From Taudactylus pleione (Eukaryota; Chordata; Amphibia; Anura; Myobatrachidae), in assembly GCA_031769625.1 (NCBI GenBank), contig JAUIMM010000202.1, positions 11,146,001 to 11,210,000 of the forward strand: 64,000 nucleotides of DNA, read 5' to 3'. The first letter of the stretch is position 1. Each line of letters opens with the position of its first letter. Both the position numbers and the translations under genes were made by a program. The notes beneath the pieces were generated by a model. It worked only from the letters and a program-made list of their open reading frames with translations. It searched no databases and was not told the origin of the DNA. Below, one piece after another: positions 24,774-37,175 of the stretch.

Positions 24774-25658
24774 CTGTTATCTTTTGCAAAAATAGTGTTC
24801 AATAGAATGATGTATTGTGTTTATACATTGTTGTGTTGGAGTAAAAGCTCCTGAATCATTGATTGGCTCGAAAATACATTCAATTTAAAATGGTGTTTCC
24901 TGACTAGCTAAGCCTGAAACTTTACAGATTGAGGTTTTCCAAAAAGAGAAAAAGTGCAAACGCACCTGCTATATATCCAGCGATGACGGCAAACCTCATG
25001 GAATGATCCATCTTCTGACAGGTAAGTGCTACTAAAGGACGTCATCAAGCAGACACTTCCTGCCAAAATACTGTGTATTGCTTTGATCTTCCAAAACTTT
25101 CATCCTACTGATCCTGGAGGTCCATGGGGTCCAACATAGTGAACCCTGTCATTACTCTGCAAATGACTCATATCTCTTTTTTCTAAGCAAAATTCTCCTA
25201 AGTTCCATCTTGACTGTAGACAACATCAGCAATGAAGAAGGCCAGCCATTTACGTCTCAGCATCAGGGTGGAGACGAAGCAGTAATCAAAGAAAGATTCC
25301 TGCTAAATTGGTGTACTCTACTGCTGTATTACGACGCTTTATTACATTATTTGGCATCATATTTACCTAAAGTTATCTGCCATAGCATTTTGTCCTTATA
25401 TAAAATGTTGATGTATCACTGTTATGAATTGTTATCTGCTGCATTTTAGCTTTATGTTTGACATTATTATATATGTTATACACTTTTTTACTGTATGACA
25501 CAGCATAATGTGCTTATATTACCGTCATGCATTGTTTTATTATTTGTACATTGCCGCAGTATTATGTTTTAATATTAAGTTGTTATGTAATAGTTATATG
25601 TTGTTGACTTAAGCAATTTTGCTCTGTATATAGCATTGATATGTATAACATTAATACA
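24774..25658 (+). repeat. Satellite unit 29, type Y
   Basis: 885 bp. Y-type, second half of the duplicated X-Y dimer. Sense frame 25210-25449. Confidence 0.97.
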
Positions 25659-26544
25659 CTGTTATCTTTTGCAAAAATAGTGTTCAATAGAATGATGTAT
25701 TGTGTTTATACATTGTTGTGTTGGAGTAAAAGCTCCTGATTCATTGATTGGCTCGAAAATAGATTAAATTTAAAATGGTGTTTCCTGACTAGCTAAGCCT
25801 CAATCTTTACAGATTGAGGTTTTCCAAAAAGGAGAAACAGTGCAAACACACCTGCTAAAGATCCAGCGATGACAGCAAACCTCATGGAATGATCCTTCTT
25901 CTGACAGGTAAGTGCTACTAAAGGACGTCATCAAGCAGACACTTCCTGCCAAAATACTGTGTATTGCTTTGATCTACCAGAACTTTCATCCTACTGAAAC
26001 TGGAGGTCATGGGGTCCAACGTAGTGAAACCTGTCATTATTCTGCAAAAAACTCATGTCTCTATTTTCTAAGCAAAATTCTCCTAAGTTCCATCTTGACT
26101 GTAGACAACATCAGCAATGAAAAAGGGAAGCCATTTACGTCTCAGCATCAGGGTGGAGACGAAGCAGTAATCAAAGAAAGATTCCTGCTAAATTGCTGTA
26201 CCCTACTGCTGTATTACGACGCTTTATTACATTGTTTGGCATCATATTTACCTAAAGTTATCTGCCATAGCATTTTGTCCTTCTATAAAATGTTGATGTA
26301 TCACTGTTATGAATTGTTATCTGCTGCATTTTAGCTTTATGTTTAACATTGTTATATATGTTATACACTTTTTTACTGTATGACACAGCATAATGTGCTT
26401 ATATTAACGTCATGCATTGTTTTATTATTTGTACATTGCCGCAATATTATGTTTTAATATTAAGTTGTTATGTAATAGTTATATGTTGTTGACTTAAGCA
26501 ATTTTGCCTGTGTATATAGCATTGATATGTATAACATTAATACA
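25659..26544 (+). repeat. Satellite unit 30, type Z
   Basis: 886 bp. Third Z copy, last unit of the amplified block. Sense frame 25912-26334. Confidence 0.97.
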
Positions 26545-27431
26545 CTGTTATCTTTTGCAAAAATAGTGTTCAATAGAATGATGTATTGTGTTTATACATT
26601 GTTGTGTTGGAGTAAAAGCTCCTGATTCATTGATTGGCTCAAAAATACATTCAATTTAAAATGGTGTTTCCTGACTAGCTAAGCCTGAAACTTTACAGAT
26701 TGAGGTTTTCCAAAAAGGAGAAAAAGTGCAAACGCACCTGCTAAATATCCAGCGATGACGGCAAACCTCATGGAATGATCCATCTTCTGACAGGTAAGTG
26801 CTACTAAAGGACGTCATCAAGCAGACACTTCCTGCCAAAATACTGTGTATTGCTTTGATCTTCCAGAACTTTCATCCTACTGATCCTGGAGGTCCATGGG
26901 GTCCAACATAGTGAACCCTGTCATTACTCTGCAAATGACTCATGTCTCTATATTCTCAGCAAAATTCTCCTAAGTTCCATCTTGACTGTAGACAACATCA
27001 GCAATGAAGAAGGCCAGCCATTTACGTCTCAGCATCTGGGTGGAGACGAAGCAGCAATCAAAGAAAGATTCCTGCTAAATTGGTGTACTCTACCGCTGTA
27101 TTACGACGCTTTATTAAATTGTTTGGCATCATATTTACCTAATGTTATCTGCCATAGTATTTTGTCCTTATATAAAATGTTGATAAATCACTGTTATGAA
27201 TTGTTATCTGCTGCATTTTAGCTTTATGTTTAACATTGTTATATATGTTATACACTTTTTTACTGTATGACACAGCATAATGTGCTTATATTACTGTCAT
27301 GCATTGTTTTATTATTTGTACATTGCCGCAGTATTATGTTTTAATATTAAGTTGTTATGTAATAGTTATATGTTGTTGACTAAAGCAATTTTGCCTGTGT
27401 ATATAGCATTGATATGTATAACATTAATACA
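26545..27431 (+). repeat. Satellite unit 31
   Basis: 887 bp. Broken palindrome but with the normal AAAAAGGAG. C-plus, sense frame 26982-27221 with GCATCTGGG as in units 14 and 15. Bridge between the X-Y-Z block and the trimer block. Confidence 0.97.
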
Positions 27432-28316
27432 CTGCTATCATTTGCAAAAATAGTGTTCAATAGAATGATGTATTGTGTTTATACATTGTTGAGTTTGAGT
27501 ATAAGCTCCTGATTCCTGTATAGGCTCGAAAATAGATCACATTTAAAATAGTGTTTCCTGACTAGCTAAGCCTCAATCTTTAAAGATTGAGGTTTTCCAA
27601 AAAGGAGAAATAGTGCAAACGCACCTGCTAAATATCCAGCGATGACGGCAAACCTCATGGAATGATCCTTCTTCTGACAGGTAAGTGCTACTAAAGGACG
27701 TCATCAAGCAGACACTTCCTGCCAAAATACTGTGTATTGCTTTGATGTACCAGAACTTTCATCCTACTGATCCTGGAGGTCATGGGGTCCAACGTAGTGA
27801 ACCCTGTCATTACTCTGCAAATAACTCATGTCTCTATTTTCTAAGCAAAATTCTCCTAAGTTCCATCTTGACTGTAGACAACATCAGCAATGAAGAAGGC
27901 CAGCCATTTACGTCTCAGCATCAGGGTGGAGACGAAGCAGTAATCAAAGAAAGATTCCTGCTAAATTGGTGTACTCTACTGCTGTATTACGACGCTTTAT
28001 TACATTATTTGGCATCATATTTACCTAATGTTATCTGCCATAGCATTTTGTCCTTATATAAAATGTTGATGTATCACTGTTATAAATTGTTATCTGCTGC
28101 ATTTTAGCTTTATGTTTAACATTGTTATATATGTTATACACTTTTTTACTGTATGACACAGCATAATGTGCGTATATTACCGTCATGCATTGTTTTATTA
28201 TTTGTACATTGCCGCAATATTATGTTTTAATATTAAGTTGTTATGTAATAGTTATATGTTGCTGAATTAAGCAATTTTGCTCTGTATATAGCATTGATAT
28301 GTATAACATTAATACA
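27432..28316 (+). repeat. Satellite unit 32
   Basis: 885 bp. Perfect palindrome at 27,571-27,592, GAGTTTGAGTATAAG, CTGTATAGGC. C-minus, sense frame 27685-28107. First position of the trimer. Confidence 0.97.
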
Positions 28317-29202
28317 CTGTTATCTTTTGCAAAAATAGTGTTCAATAGAATGATGTATTGTGTTTAAACATTGTTGTGTTGGAGTAAAAGCTCCTGATTC
28401 ATTGATTGGCTCGAAAATACATTCAATTTAAAATGGTGTTTCCTGACTAGCTAGGCCTGAAACTTTACAGATTAAGGTTTTCCAAAAAGGAGAAAAAGTG
28501 CAAACGCACCTGCTAAATATCCAGCGATGACGGCAAACCTCATGGAATGATCCATCTTCTGACAGGTAAGTGCTACTAAAGGACGTCATCAAGCAGACAC
28601 TTCCTGCCAAAATACTGTGTATTGCTTTGATCTACCAGAACTTTCATCCTACTGATCCTGGAGGTCATGGGGTCCAACGTAGTGAACCCTGTCATTACTC
28701 TGCAAATAACTCATGTCTCTATTTTCTAAGCAAAATTCTCCTAAGTTCCATCTTGACTGTAGACAACATCAGCAATGAAGAAGGCCAGCCATTTACGTCT
28801 CAGCATCAGGGTGGAGATGAAGCAGTAATCAAAGAAAGATTCCTGCTAAATTGGTGTACTCTACCGCTGTATTACGACGCTTTATTACATTATTTGGCAT
28901 CATATTTACCTAATGTTATCTGCCATAGCATTTTGTCCTTATATAAAATGTTGATGTATCACTGTTATGAATTGTTATCTGCTGCATTTTAGCTTCATGT
29001 TTAACATTGTTATATATGTTATACTCTATTTTACTGTATGACACAGCATAATGTGCTTATATTACAGTCATGCATTGTTTTATTATTTGTACATTGCCGC
29101 TGTATTATGTTTTAATATTAAGTTGTTATGTAATAGTTATATGTTGTTGACTAAAGCAATTTTGCCTCTGTATATAGCATTGATATGTATAACATTAATA
29201 CA
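28317..29202 (+). repeat. Satellite unit 33
   Basis: 886 bp. Broken palindrome (CTAGGCCTGAAACT, GATTAAGG). C-minus, sense frame 28570-28992. Second position of the trimer. Confidence 0.97.
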
Positions 29203-30088
29203 CTGCTATCTTTTGCTAAAATAGTGTTCAATAGAATGATGTATTGTTTTTATACATTGTTGTGTTGGAGTAAAAGCTCCTGATTCATTGATTGGCTCGA
29301 AAATAGATTCAATTTAAAATGGTGTTTCCTGACTAGCTAAGCCTCAATCTTTAAAGACTGAGGTTTTCCAAAAAGGAGAAATAGTGCAAACGCACCTGCT
29401 AAATATCCAGCGATGACGGCAAACCTCATGGAATGATCCTTCTTCTGACAGGTAAGTGCTACTAAAGGACGTCATCAAGCAGACACTTCCTGCCAAAATA
29501 CTGTGTATTGCTTTGATCTACCAGAACTTTCATCCTACTGATCCTGGAGGTCATGGGGTCCAACGTAGTGAACCCTGTAATTACTCTGCAAATAACTCAT
29601 GTCTCTATTTTCTAAGCAAAATTCTCCTAAGTTCCATCTTGACTGTAGACAACATCAGCAAAGAAGAAGGCCAGCCATTTACGTCTCAGCATGAGGGTGG
29701 AGACGAAGCAGTAATCAAAGAAAGATTCCTGCTAAATTGGTGTACTCTACCGCTGTATTATGACACTTTATTACATTATTTGGCATCATATTTACCTAAT
29801 GTTATCTGCCGTAGCATTTTGTCCTTATATAAAATGTTGATGTATCACTGTTATGAATTGTTATCTGCTGCATTTTAGCTTTATGTTTAACATTGTTATA
29901 TATGTTATACACTTTTTTACTGTATGACACAGCATAATGTGCTTATATTACTGTCATGCATTGTTTTATTATTTGTACATTGCCGCAGTATTATGTTTTA
30001 ATATTAAGTTGTTATCTAATAGTTATATGTTGTTGACTAAAGCAATTTTGCCTGTGTATATAGCATTGATATGTATAACATTAATACA
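29203..30088 (+). repeat. Satellite unit 34
   Basis: 886 bp. One-mismatch palindrome, TTTTGCTAAAATAG start. C-minus, sense frame 29456-29878. Third position of the trimer; GTTATCTAATAG private. Confidence 0.97.
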
Positions 30089-30973
30089 CTGCTATCATTT
30101 GCAAAAATAGTGTTCAATAGAATGATGTATTGTGTTTATACATTGTTGAGTTTGAGTATAAGCTCCTGATTCCTGTATAGGCTCGAAAATAGATCACATT
30201 TAAAATAGTGTTTCCTGACTAGCTAAGCCTCAATCTTTAAAGATTGAGGTTTTCCAAAAAGGAGAAATAGTGCAAACGCACCTGCTAAATATCCAGCGAT
30301 GACGGCAAACCTCATGGAATGATCCTTCTTCTGACAGGTAAGTGCTACTAAAGGACGTCATCAAGCAGACACTTCCTGCCAAAATACTGTGTATTGCTTT
30401 GATCTTCCAGAACTTTCATCCTACTGATCCTGGAGGTCATGGGGTCCAACGTAGTGAACCCTGTCATTACTCTGCAAATAACTCATGTCTCTATTTTCTA
30501 AGCAAAATTCTCCTAAGTTCCATCTTGACTGTAGACAACATCAGCAATGAAGAAGGCCAGCCATTTACGTCTCAGCATCAGGGTGGAGACGAAGCAGTAA
30601 TCAAAGAAAGATTCCTGCTAAATTGGTGTACTCTACCACTGTATTACGACGCTTTATTACATTATTTGGCATCATATTTACCTAATGTTATCTGCCATAG
30701 CATTTTGTCCTTATATAAAATGTTGATGTATCACTGTTATAAATTGTTATCTGCTGCATTTTAGCTTTATGTTTAACATTGTTATATATGTTATACACTT
30801 TTTTACTGTATGACACAGCATAATGTGCGTATATTACCGTCATGCATTGTTTTATTATTTGTACATTGCCGCAATATTATGTTTTAATATTAAGTTGTTA
30901 TGTAATAGTTATATGTTGCTGAATTAAGCAATTTTGCTCTGTATATAGCATTGATATGTATAACATTAATACA
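30089..30973 (+). repeat. Satellite unit 35
   Basis: 885 bp. Perfect palindrome, counterpart of unit 32, with GATCTTCCAG. C-minus, sense frame 30342-30764. Confidence 0.97.
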
Positions 30974-31859
30974 CTGTTATCTTTTGCAAAAATAGTGTTC
31001 AATAGAATGATGTATTGTGTTTATACATTGTTGTGTTGGAGTAAAAGCTCCTGATTCATTGATTGGCTCGAAAATACATTCAATTTAAAATGGTGTTTCC
31101 TGACTAGCTAAGCCTGAAACTTTACAGATTGAGGTTTTCCAAAAAGGAGAAAAAGTGCAAACGCACCTGCTAAATATCCAGCGATGACGGCAAACCTCAT
31201 GGAATGATCCATCTTCTGACAGGTAAGTGCTACTAAAGGACGTCATCAAGCAGACACTTCCTGCAAAAATACTGTGTATTGCTTTGATCTACCAGAACTT
31301 TCATCCTACTGATCCTGGAGGTCATGGGGTCCAACGTAGTGAACCCTGTCATTACTCTGCAAATAACTCATGTCTCTATTTTCTAAGCAAAATTCTCCTA
31401 AGTTCCATCTTGACTGTAGACAACATCAGCAATGAAGAAGGCCAGCCATTTACGTCTCAGCATCAGGGTGGAGACGAAGCAGTAATCAAAGAAAGATTCC
31501 TGCTAAATTGGTGTACTCTACCGCTGTATTACGATGCTTTATTACATTATTTGGCATCATATTTACCTAATGTTATCTGCCATAGCATTTTGTCCTTATA
31601 TAAAATGTTGATGTATCACTGTTATGAATTGTTATCTGCTGCATTTTAGCTTCATGTTTAACATTGTTATATATGTTATACTCATTTTTACTGTATGACA
31701 CAGCATAATGTGCTTATATTACAGTCATGCATTGTTTTATTATTTGTACATTGCCGCTGTATTATGTTTTAATATTCAGTTGTTATGTAATAGTTATATG
31801 TTGTTGACTAAAGCAATTTTGCCTCTGTATATAGCATTGATATGTATAACATTAATACA
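30974..31859 (+). repeat. Satellite unit 36
   Basis: 886 bp. Broken palindrome, counterpart of unit 33, with CTGCAAAAATAC and AATATTCAG private. C-minus, sense frame 31227-31649. Confidence 0.97.
31227..31649 (+). other. Sense 140-codon open frame without ATG start (unit 36, reference copy)
   Basis: Open from a GTG directly after an in-frame TAA (the TAAG of the splice-donor word) to TAG after SAAF. It has internal methionine codons only near the 3' end. The product would be hydrophobic toward its C terminus (SILSLYKMLMYHCYELL). C-minus units keep it in one piece; C-plus units shift its first half, and stops or indels break it in units 4, 6, 13, 17, 52, 57, 61, 64, 69 and 70. I recognise no family. 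A decayed coding relic or chance frame are both possible; a working gene is unlikely. Confidence 0.15.
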
Positions 31860-32745
31860 CTGCTATCTTTTGCTAAAATAGTGTTCAATAGAATGATGTA
31901 TTGTTTTTATACATTGTTGTGTTGGAGTAAAAGCTCCTGATTCATTGATTGGCTCGAAAATAGATTCAATTTAAAATGGTGTTTCCTGACTAGCTAAGCC
32001 TCAATCTTTAAAGACTGAGGTTTTCCAAAAAGGAGAAATAGTGCAAACGCACCTGCTAAATATTCAGCGATGACGGCAAACCTCATGGAATGATCCTTCT
32101 TCTGACAGGTAAGTGCTACTAAAGGACGTCATCAAGCAGACACTTCCTGCCAAAATACTGTGTATTGCTTTGATCTACCAGAACTTTCATCCTACTGATC
32201 CTGGAGGTCATGGGGTCCAACGTAGTGAACACTGTAATTACTCTGCAAATAACTCATGTCTCTACTTTCTAAGCAACATTCTCCTAAGTTCCATCTTGAC
32301 TGTAGACAACATAAGCAATGAAGAAGGCCAGCCATTTACGTCTCAGCATCAGGGTGGAGACGAAGCAGTAATCAAAGAAAGATTCCTGCTAAATTGGTGT
32401 ACTCTACTGCTGTATTACGACGCTTTATTACATTATTTGGCATCATATTTACCTAATGTTATCTGCCATAGCATTTTGTCCTTATATAAAATGTTGATGT
32501 ATCACTGTTATGAATTGTTGTCTGCTGCATTTTAGCTTCATGTTTAACATTGTTATATATGTTATACTCTTTTTTACTGTATGACACAGCATAATGTGCT
32601 TATATTACAGTCATGCATTGTTTTATTATTTGTACATTGCCGCTGTATTATGTTTTAATATTAAGTTGTTATGTAATAGTTATATGTTGTTGACTAAAGC
32701 AATTTTGCCTCTGTATATAGCATTGATATGTATAACATTAATACA
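31860..32745 (+). repeat. Satellite unit 37
   Basis: 886 bp. One-mismatch palindrome, counterpart of unit 34 in its 5' half (TTTTGCTAAAATAG) but with a unit-33-like tail. C-minus, sense frame 32113-32535. Confidence 0.97.
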
Positions 32746-33630
32746 CTGCTATCTTTTGCAAAAATAGTGTTCAATAGAATGATGTATTGTGTTTATACAT
32801 TGTTGTGTTGGAGTATAAGCTCCTAATTCCTTTATTGGCTCGAAAAAAGATCACATTTAAAATAGTGTTTCCTGACTAGCTAAGCCTCAATCTTTAAAGA
32901 TTGAGGTTTTCCAAAAAGGAGAAATAGTGCAAACGCACCTGCTAAATATCCAGCAATGACGGCAAACCTCATGGAATGATCCTTCTTCTGACAGGTAAGT
33001 GCTACTAAAGGACGTCATCAAGCAGACACTTCCTGCCAAAATACTGTGTATTGCTTTGATCTACCAGAACTTTCATCCTACTGATCCTGGAGGTCATGGG
33101 GTCCAACGTAGTGAACCCTGTCATTACTCTGCAAATAACTCATGTCTCTATTTTCTAAGCAAAATTCTCCTAAGTTCCATCTTGACTGTAGACAACATCA
33201 GCAATGAAGAAGGCCAGCCATTTACGTCTCAGCATCAGGGTGGAGACGAAGCAGTAATCAAAGAAAGATTCCTGCTAAATTGGTGTACTCTACCACTGTA
33301 TTACGACGCTTTATTACATTATTTGGCATCATATTTACCTAATGTTATCTGCCATAGCATTTTGTCCTTATATAAAATGTTGATGTATCACTGTTATAAA
33401 TTGTTATCTGCTGCATTTTAGCTTTATGTTTAACATTGTTATATATGTTATTCACTTTTTTACTGTATGACACAGCATAATGTACGTATATTACCGTCAT
33501 GCATTGTTTTATTATTTGTACATTGCCGCAATATTATGTTTTAATATTAAGTTGTTATGTAATAGTTATATGTTGCTGAATTAAGCAATTTTGCTCTGTA
33601 TATAGAATTGATATGTATAACATTAATACA
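32746..33630 (+). repeat. Satellite unit 38
   Basis: 885 bp. Perfect palindrome, GTTGGAGTATAAG hybrid of the two 5' hairpin forms. C-minus, sense frame 32999-33421, ATAAATTG ending. Confidence 0.97.
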
Positions 33631-34516
33631 CTGTTATCTTTTGCAAAAATAGTGTTCAATAGAATGATGTATTGTGTTTATACATTGTTGTGTTGGAGTA
33701 AAAGCTCCTGATTCATTGATTGGCTCGAAAATACATTCAATTTAAAATGGTGTTTCCTGACTAGCTAAGCCTGAAACTTTACAGAGTGAGGTTTTCCAAA
33801 AAGGAGAAAAAGTGCAAACGCACCTGCTAAATATCCAGCGATGACGGCAAACCTCATGGAATGATCCATCTTCTGACAGGTAAGTGCTACTAAAGGACGT
33901 CATCAAGCAGACACTTCCTGCCAAAATACTGTGTATTGCTTTGATCTACCAGAACTTTCATCCTACTGATCCTGGAGGTCATGGGGTCCAACGTAGTGAA
34001 CCCTGTCATTACTCTGCAAATAACTCATGTCTCAATTTTCTAAGCAAAATTCTCCTAAGTTCCATCTTGACTGTAGACAACATCAGCAATGAAGAAGGCC
34101 AGCCATTTACGTCTCAGCATGAGGGTGGAGACGAAGCAGTAATCAAAGAAAGATTCCTGCTAAATTGGTGTACTCTACCGCTGTATTATGACGCTTTATT
34201 ACATTATTTGGCATCATATTTACCTAATGTTATCTGCCATAGCATTTTGTCCTTATATAAAATGTTGATGTATCACTGTTATGAATTGTTATCTGCTGCA
34301 TTTTAGCTTTATGTTTAACATTGTTATATATGTTATACACTTTTTTACTGTATGACACAGCATAATGTACTTATATTACAGTCATGCATTGTTTTATTAT
34401 TTGCACATTGCCGCAGTATTATGTTTTAATATTAAGTTGTTATGTAATAGTTATATGTTGTTGACTAAAGCAATTTTGCCTGTGTATATAGCATTGATAT
34501 GTATAACATTAATACA
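33631..34516 (+). repeat. Satellite unit 39
   Basis: 886 bp. Broken palindrome (CAGAGTGAGG). C-minus, sense frame 33884-34306. Confidence 0.97.
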
Positions 34517-35403
34517 CTGCTATCATTTGCAAAAATAGTGTTCAATAGAATGATGTATTGTGTTTATACATTGTTGAGTTTGAGTATAAGCTCCTGATTC
34601 TTGTATTGGCTCGAAAATAGATCACATTTAAAATAGTGTTTCCTGACTAGCTAAGCCTCAATCTTTAAAGATTGAGGTTTTCCAAAAAGGAGAAATAGTG
34701 CAAACGCACCTGCTAAATATCCAGCGATGACGGCAAACCTCATGGAATGATCCTTCTTCTGACAGGTAAGTGCTACTAAAGGACGTCATCAAGCAGACAT
34801 TTCTTGCCAAAATACTGTGTATTGCTTTGATCTTCCAGAACTTTCATCCTACTGATCCTGGAGGTCCATGGGGTCCAACGTAGTGAACCCTGTCATTACT
34901 CTGCAAATGACTCATGTCTCTATTTTCTCAGCAAAATTCTCCTAAGTTCCATCTTGACTGTAGACAACATCAGCAATGAAAAAGGGCAGCCATTTACGTC
35001 TCAGCATGAGGGTGGAGACAAAGCAGTAATCAAAGAAAGATTCCAGCTAAATTGGTGTACTCTACCGCTGTATTATGACGCTTTATTACATTATTTGGCA
35101 TCATATTTACCTAATGTTATCTGCCATAGCATTTTGTCCTTCTATAAAATGTTGATGTATCACTGTTATGAATTGTTATCTGCTGCATTTTAGCTTTATG
35201 TTTAACATTGTTATATATGTTATACACTTTTTTACTGTATGACACAGCATAATGTGCTTATATTACCGTCATGCATTGTTTTATTATTTGTACATTGCCG
35301 CAGTATTATGTTTTAATATTAAGGTGTTATGTAATAGTTATATGTTGTTGACTTAAGCAATTTTGCCTGTGTATATAGCATTGATATGTATAACATTAAT
35401 ACA
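34517..35403 (+). repeat. Satellite unit 40
   Basis: 887 bp. Perfect palindrome, C-plus, TTTCTCAG acceptor-like site. Sense frame 34954-35193 with AAAAAGGGCAGCC and TTCTATAAAATG as in unit 18. Confidence 0.97.
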
Positions 35404-36288
35404 CTGCTATCATTTGCAAAAATAGTGTTCAATAGAATGATGTATTGTGTTTATACATTGTTGAGTTTGAGTATAAGCTCCTGATTCCTGTATTGGCTCG
35501 AAAATAGATCACATTTAAAATAGTGTTTCCTGACTAGCTAAGCCTCAATCTTTAAAGATTGAGGTTTTCCAAAAAGGAGAAATAGTGCAAACGCACCTGC
35601 TAAATATCCAGCGATGACGGCAAACCTCATGGAATGATCCTTCTTCTGACAGGTAAGTGCTACTAAAGGACGTCATCAAGCAGACACTTCCTGCCAAAAT
35701 ACTGTGTATTGCTTTGATCTACCAGAACTTTCATCCTACTGATCCTGGAGGTCATGGGGTCCAACGTAGTGAACCCTGTCATTACTCTGCAAATAACTCA
35801 TGTCTCTATTTTCTAAGCAAAATTCTCCTAAGTTCCATCTTGACTGTAGACAACATCAGCAATGAAGAAGGCCAGCCATTTACGTCTCAGCATCAGGGTG
35901 GAGACGAAGCAGTAATCAAAGAAAGATTCCTGCTAAATTGGTGTACTCTACCACTGTATTACGACGCTTTATTACATTATTTGGCATCATATTTACCTAA
36001 TGTTATCTGCCATAGCATTTTGTCCTTATATAAAATGTTGATGTATCACTTTTATGAATTGTTATCTGCTGCATTTTAGCTTTATGTTTAACATTGTTAT
36101 ATATGTTATACACTTTTTTACTGTATGACACAGCATAATGTGCTTATATTACCGTCATGCATTGTTCTATTATTTGTACATTGCTGCAGTATTATGTTTT
36201 AATATTAAGTTGTTATGTAATAGTTATATGTTGTTGACTTAAGCAATTTTGCTCTGTATATAGCATTGCTATGTATAACATTAATACA
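35404..36288 (+). repeat. Satellite unit 41
   Basis: 885 bp. Perfect palindrome, C-minus, sense frame 35657-36079. Last unit of the left, mostly C-minus domain; GTTCTATTATTTG and TTGCTGCAG in its tail are shared with unit 43. Confidence 0.97.
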
Positions 36289-37175
36289 CTGTTATCTTTT
36301 GCAAAAATAGTGTTCAATAGAATGATGTATTGTGTTTATACATTATTGTGTTGGAGTAAAAGCTCCTGATTAATTGATTGGCTCGAAAATAGATTCAATT
36401 TAAAATGGTGTTTCCTGACTAGCTAAGCCTCAATCTTTACAGATTGAGGTTTTCCAAAAGGAGAAATAGTGCAAACGCACCTGCTAAAGATCCTGCGATG
36501 ACAGCAAATCTCATGGAATGATCCTTCTTCTGACAGGTAAGAGCTACTAAAGGACATCATCAAGCAGACACTTCCTGCCAAAATACTGTGTATTGCTTTG
36601 ATCTTCCAGAACTTTCATCCTACTGATCCTGGTGGTCCATGGGGTCCAACGTAGTGAACCCTGTCATTACTCTGCAAATGACTCATGTCTCTATCTTCTC
36701 AGCAAATTTCTCCTAAGTTCCATCTTAACTGTAGACAACATCAGCAATGAAGAAGGACAGCCATTTACGTCTCAGCATCAGGGTGGAGACGAAGCAGTAA
36801 TCAAAGAAAGATTCCTGCTAAATTGGTGTACTCTACCGCTGTATTACGACGCTTTATTAAATTGTTTGGCATCATATTTACCTAATGTTATCTGCCATAG
36901 TATTTTGTCCTTATATAAAATGTTGATATATCACTCTTATGAATTGTTATCTGCTGCATTTTAACTTTATGTTTAACATTGTTATATATGTTATACACTT
37001 TTTTACTGTATGACACAGCATAATGTGCTTATATTACTGTCATGCATTGTCTTTATTATTTGTACATTGCCGCAGTATTATGTTTTAATATTAAATTGTT
37101 ATGTAATAGTTATATGTTGTTGACTTAAGCAATTTTGCCTCTGTATATAGCATTGATATGTATAACATTAATACA
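36289..37175 (+). repeat. Satellite unit 42
   Basis: 887 bp. Stem-loop palindrome; CCAAAAGGAG lacks one A, shifting the antisense frame. GGTAAGAGC at the donor. C-plus with GGTGGTCCATGG, giving an in-frame GTG and a 110-codon sense frame 36632-36964. Confidence 0.97.

Larger units (their letters stand above)
15650..26544 (+). repeat. Amplified X-Y-Z higher-order block, units 18 (end) to 30
   Basis: Three unit types recur in the order X Y Z X' X Y Z X Y X Y Z. X (884-885 bp) has CTACTGAAACTGGAGGTC and CTTGACCGG-type GACCGGTAAG. Y (about 885 bp) has CTATATATCCAG and CTCATATCTC. Z (886 bp) has GAAAAAGGGAAGCC and TTAACGTCATGC. A 3540-bp segment starting inside unit 18 (about 15,650-19,186) is repeated next to itself (about 19,190-22,726); only isolated differences are visible, such as GTTCTATATG at 20,157. 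The X-Y dimer at 22,121-23,889 is repeated at 23,890-25,658. Low divergence shows recent expansion. Confidence 0.88.
27432..35403 (+). repeat. Approximate trimer higher-order repeat, units 32-40
   Basis: Units 32, 35 and 38 share a perfect palindrome, ATAAATTG near the end of the sense frame and CTGAATTAAGC in the tail. Units 33, 36 and 39 share the broken palindrome. Units 34 and 37 share the one-mismatch form. Starts at 27,432, 30,089 and 32,746 give a period of 2657 bp. The third trimer is imperfect, because unit 40 is C-plus with a perfect palindrome, and the 3' ends of units 34 and 37 differ. Confidence 0.8.
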
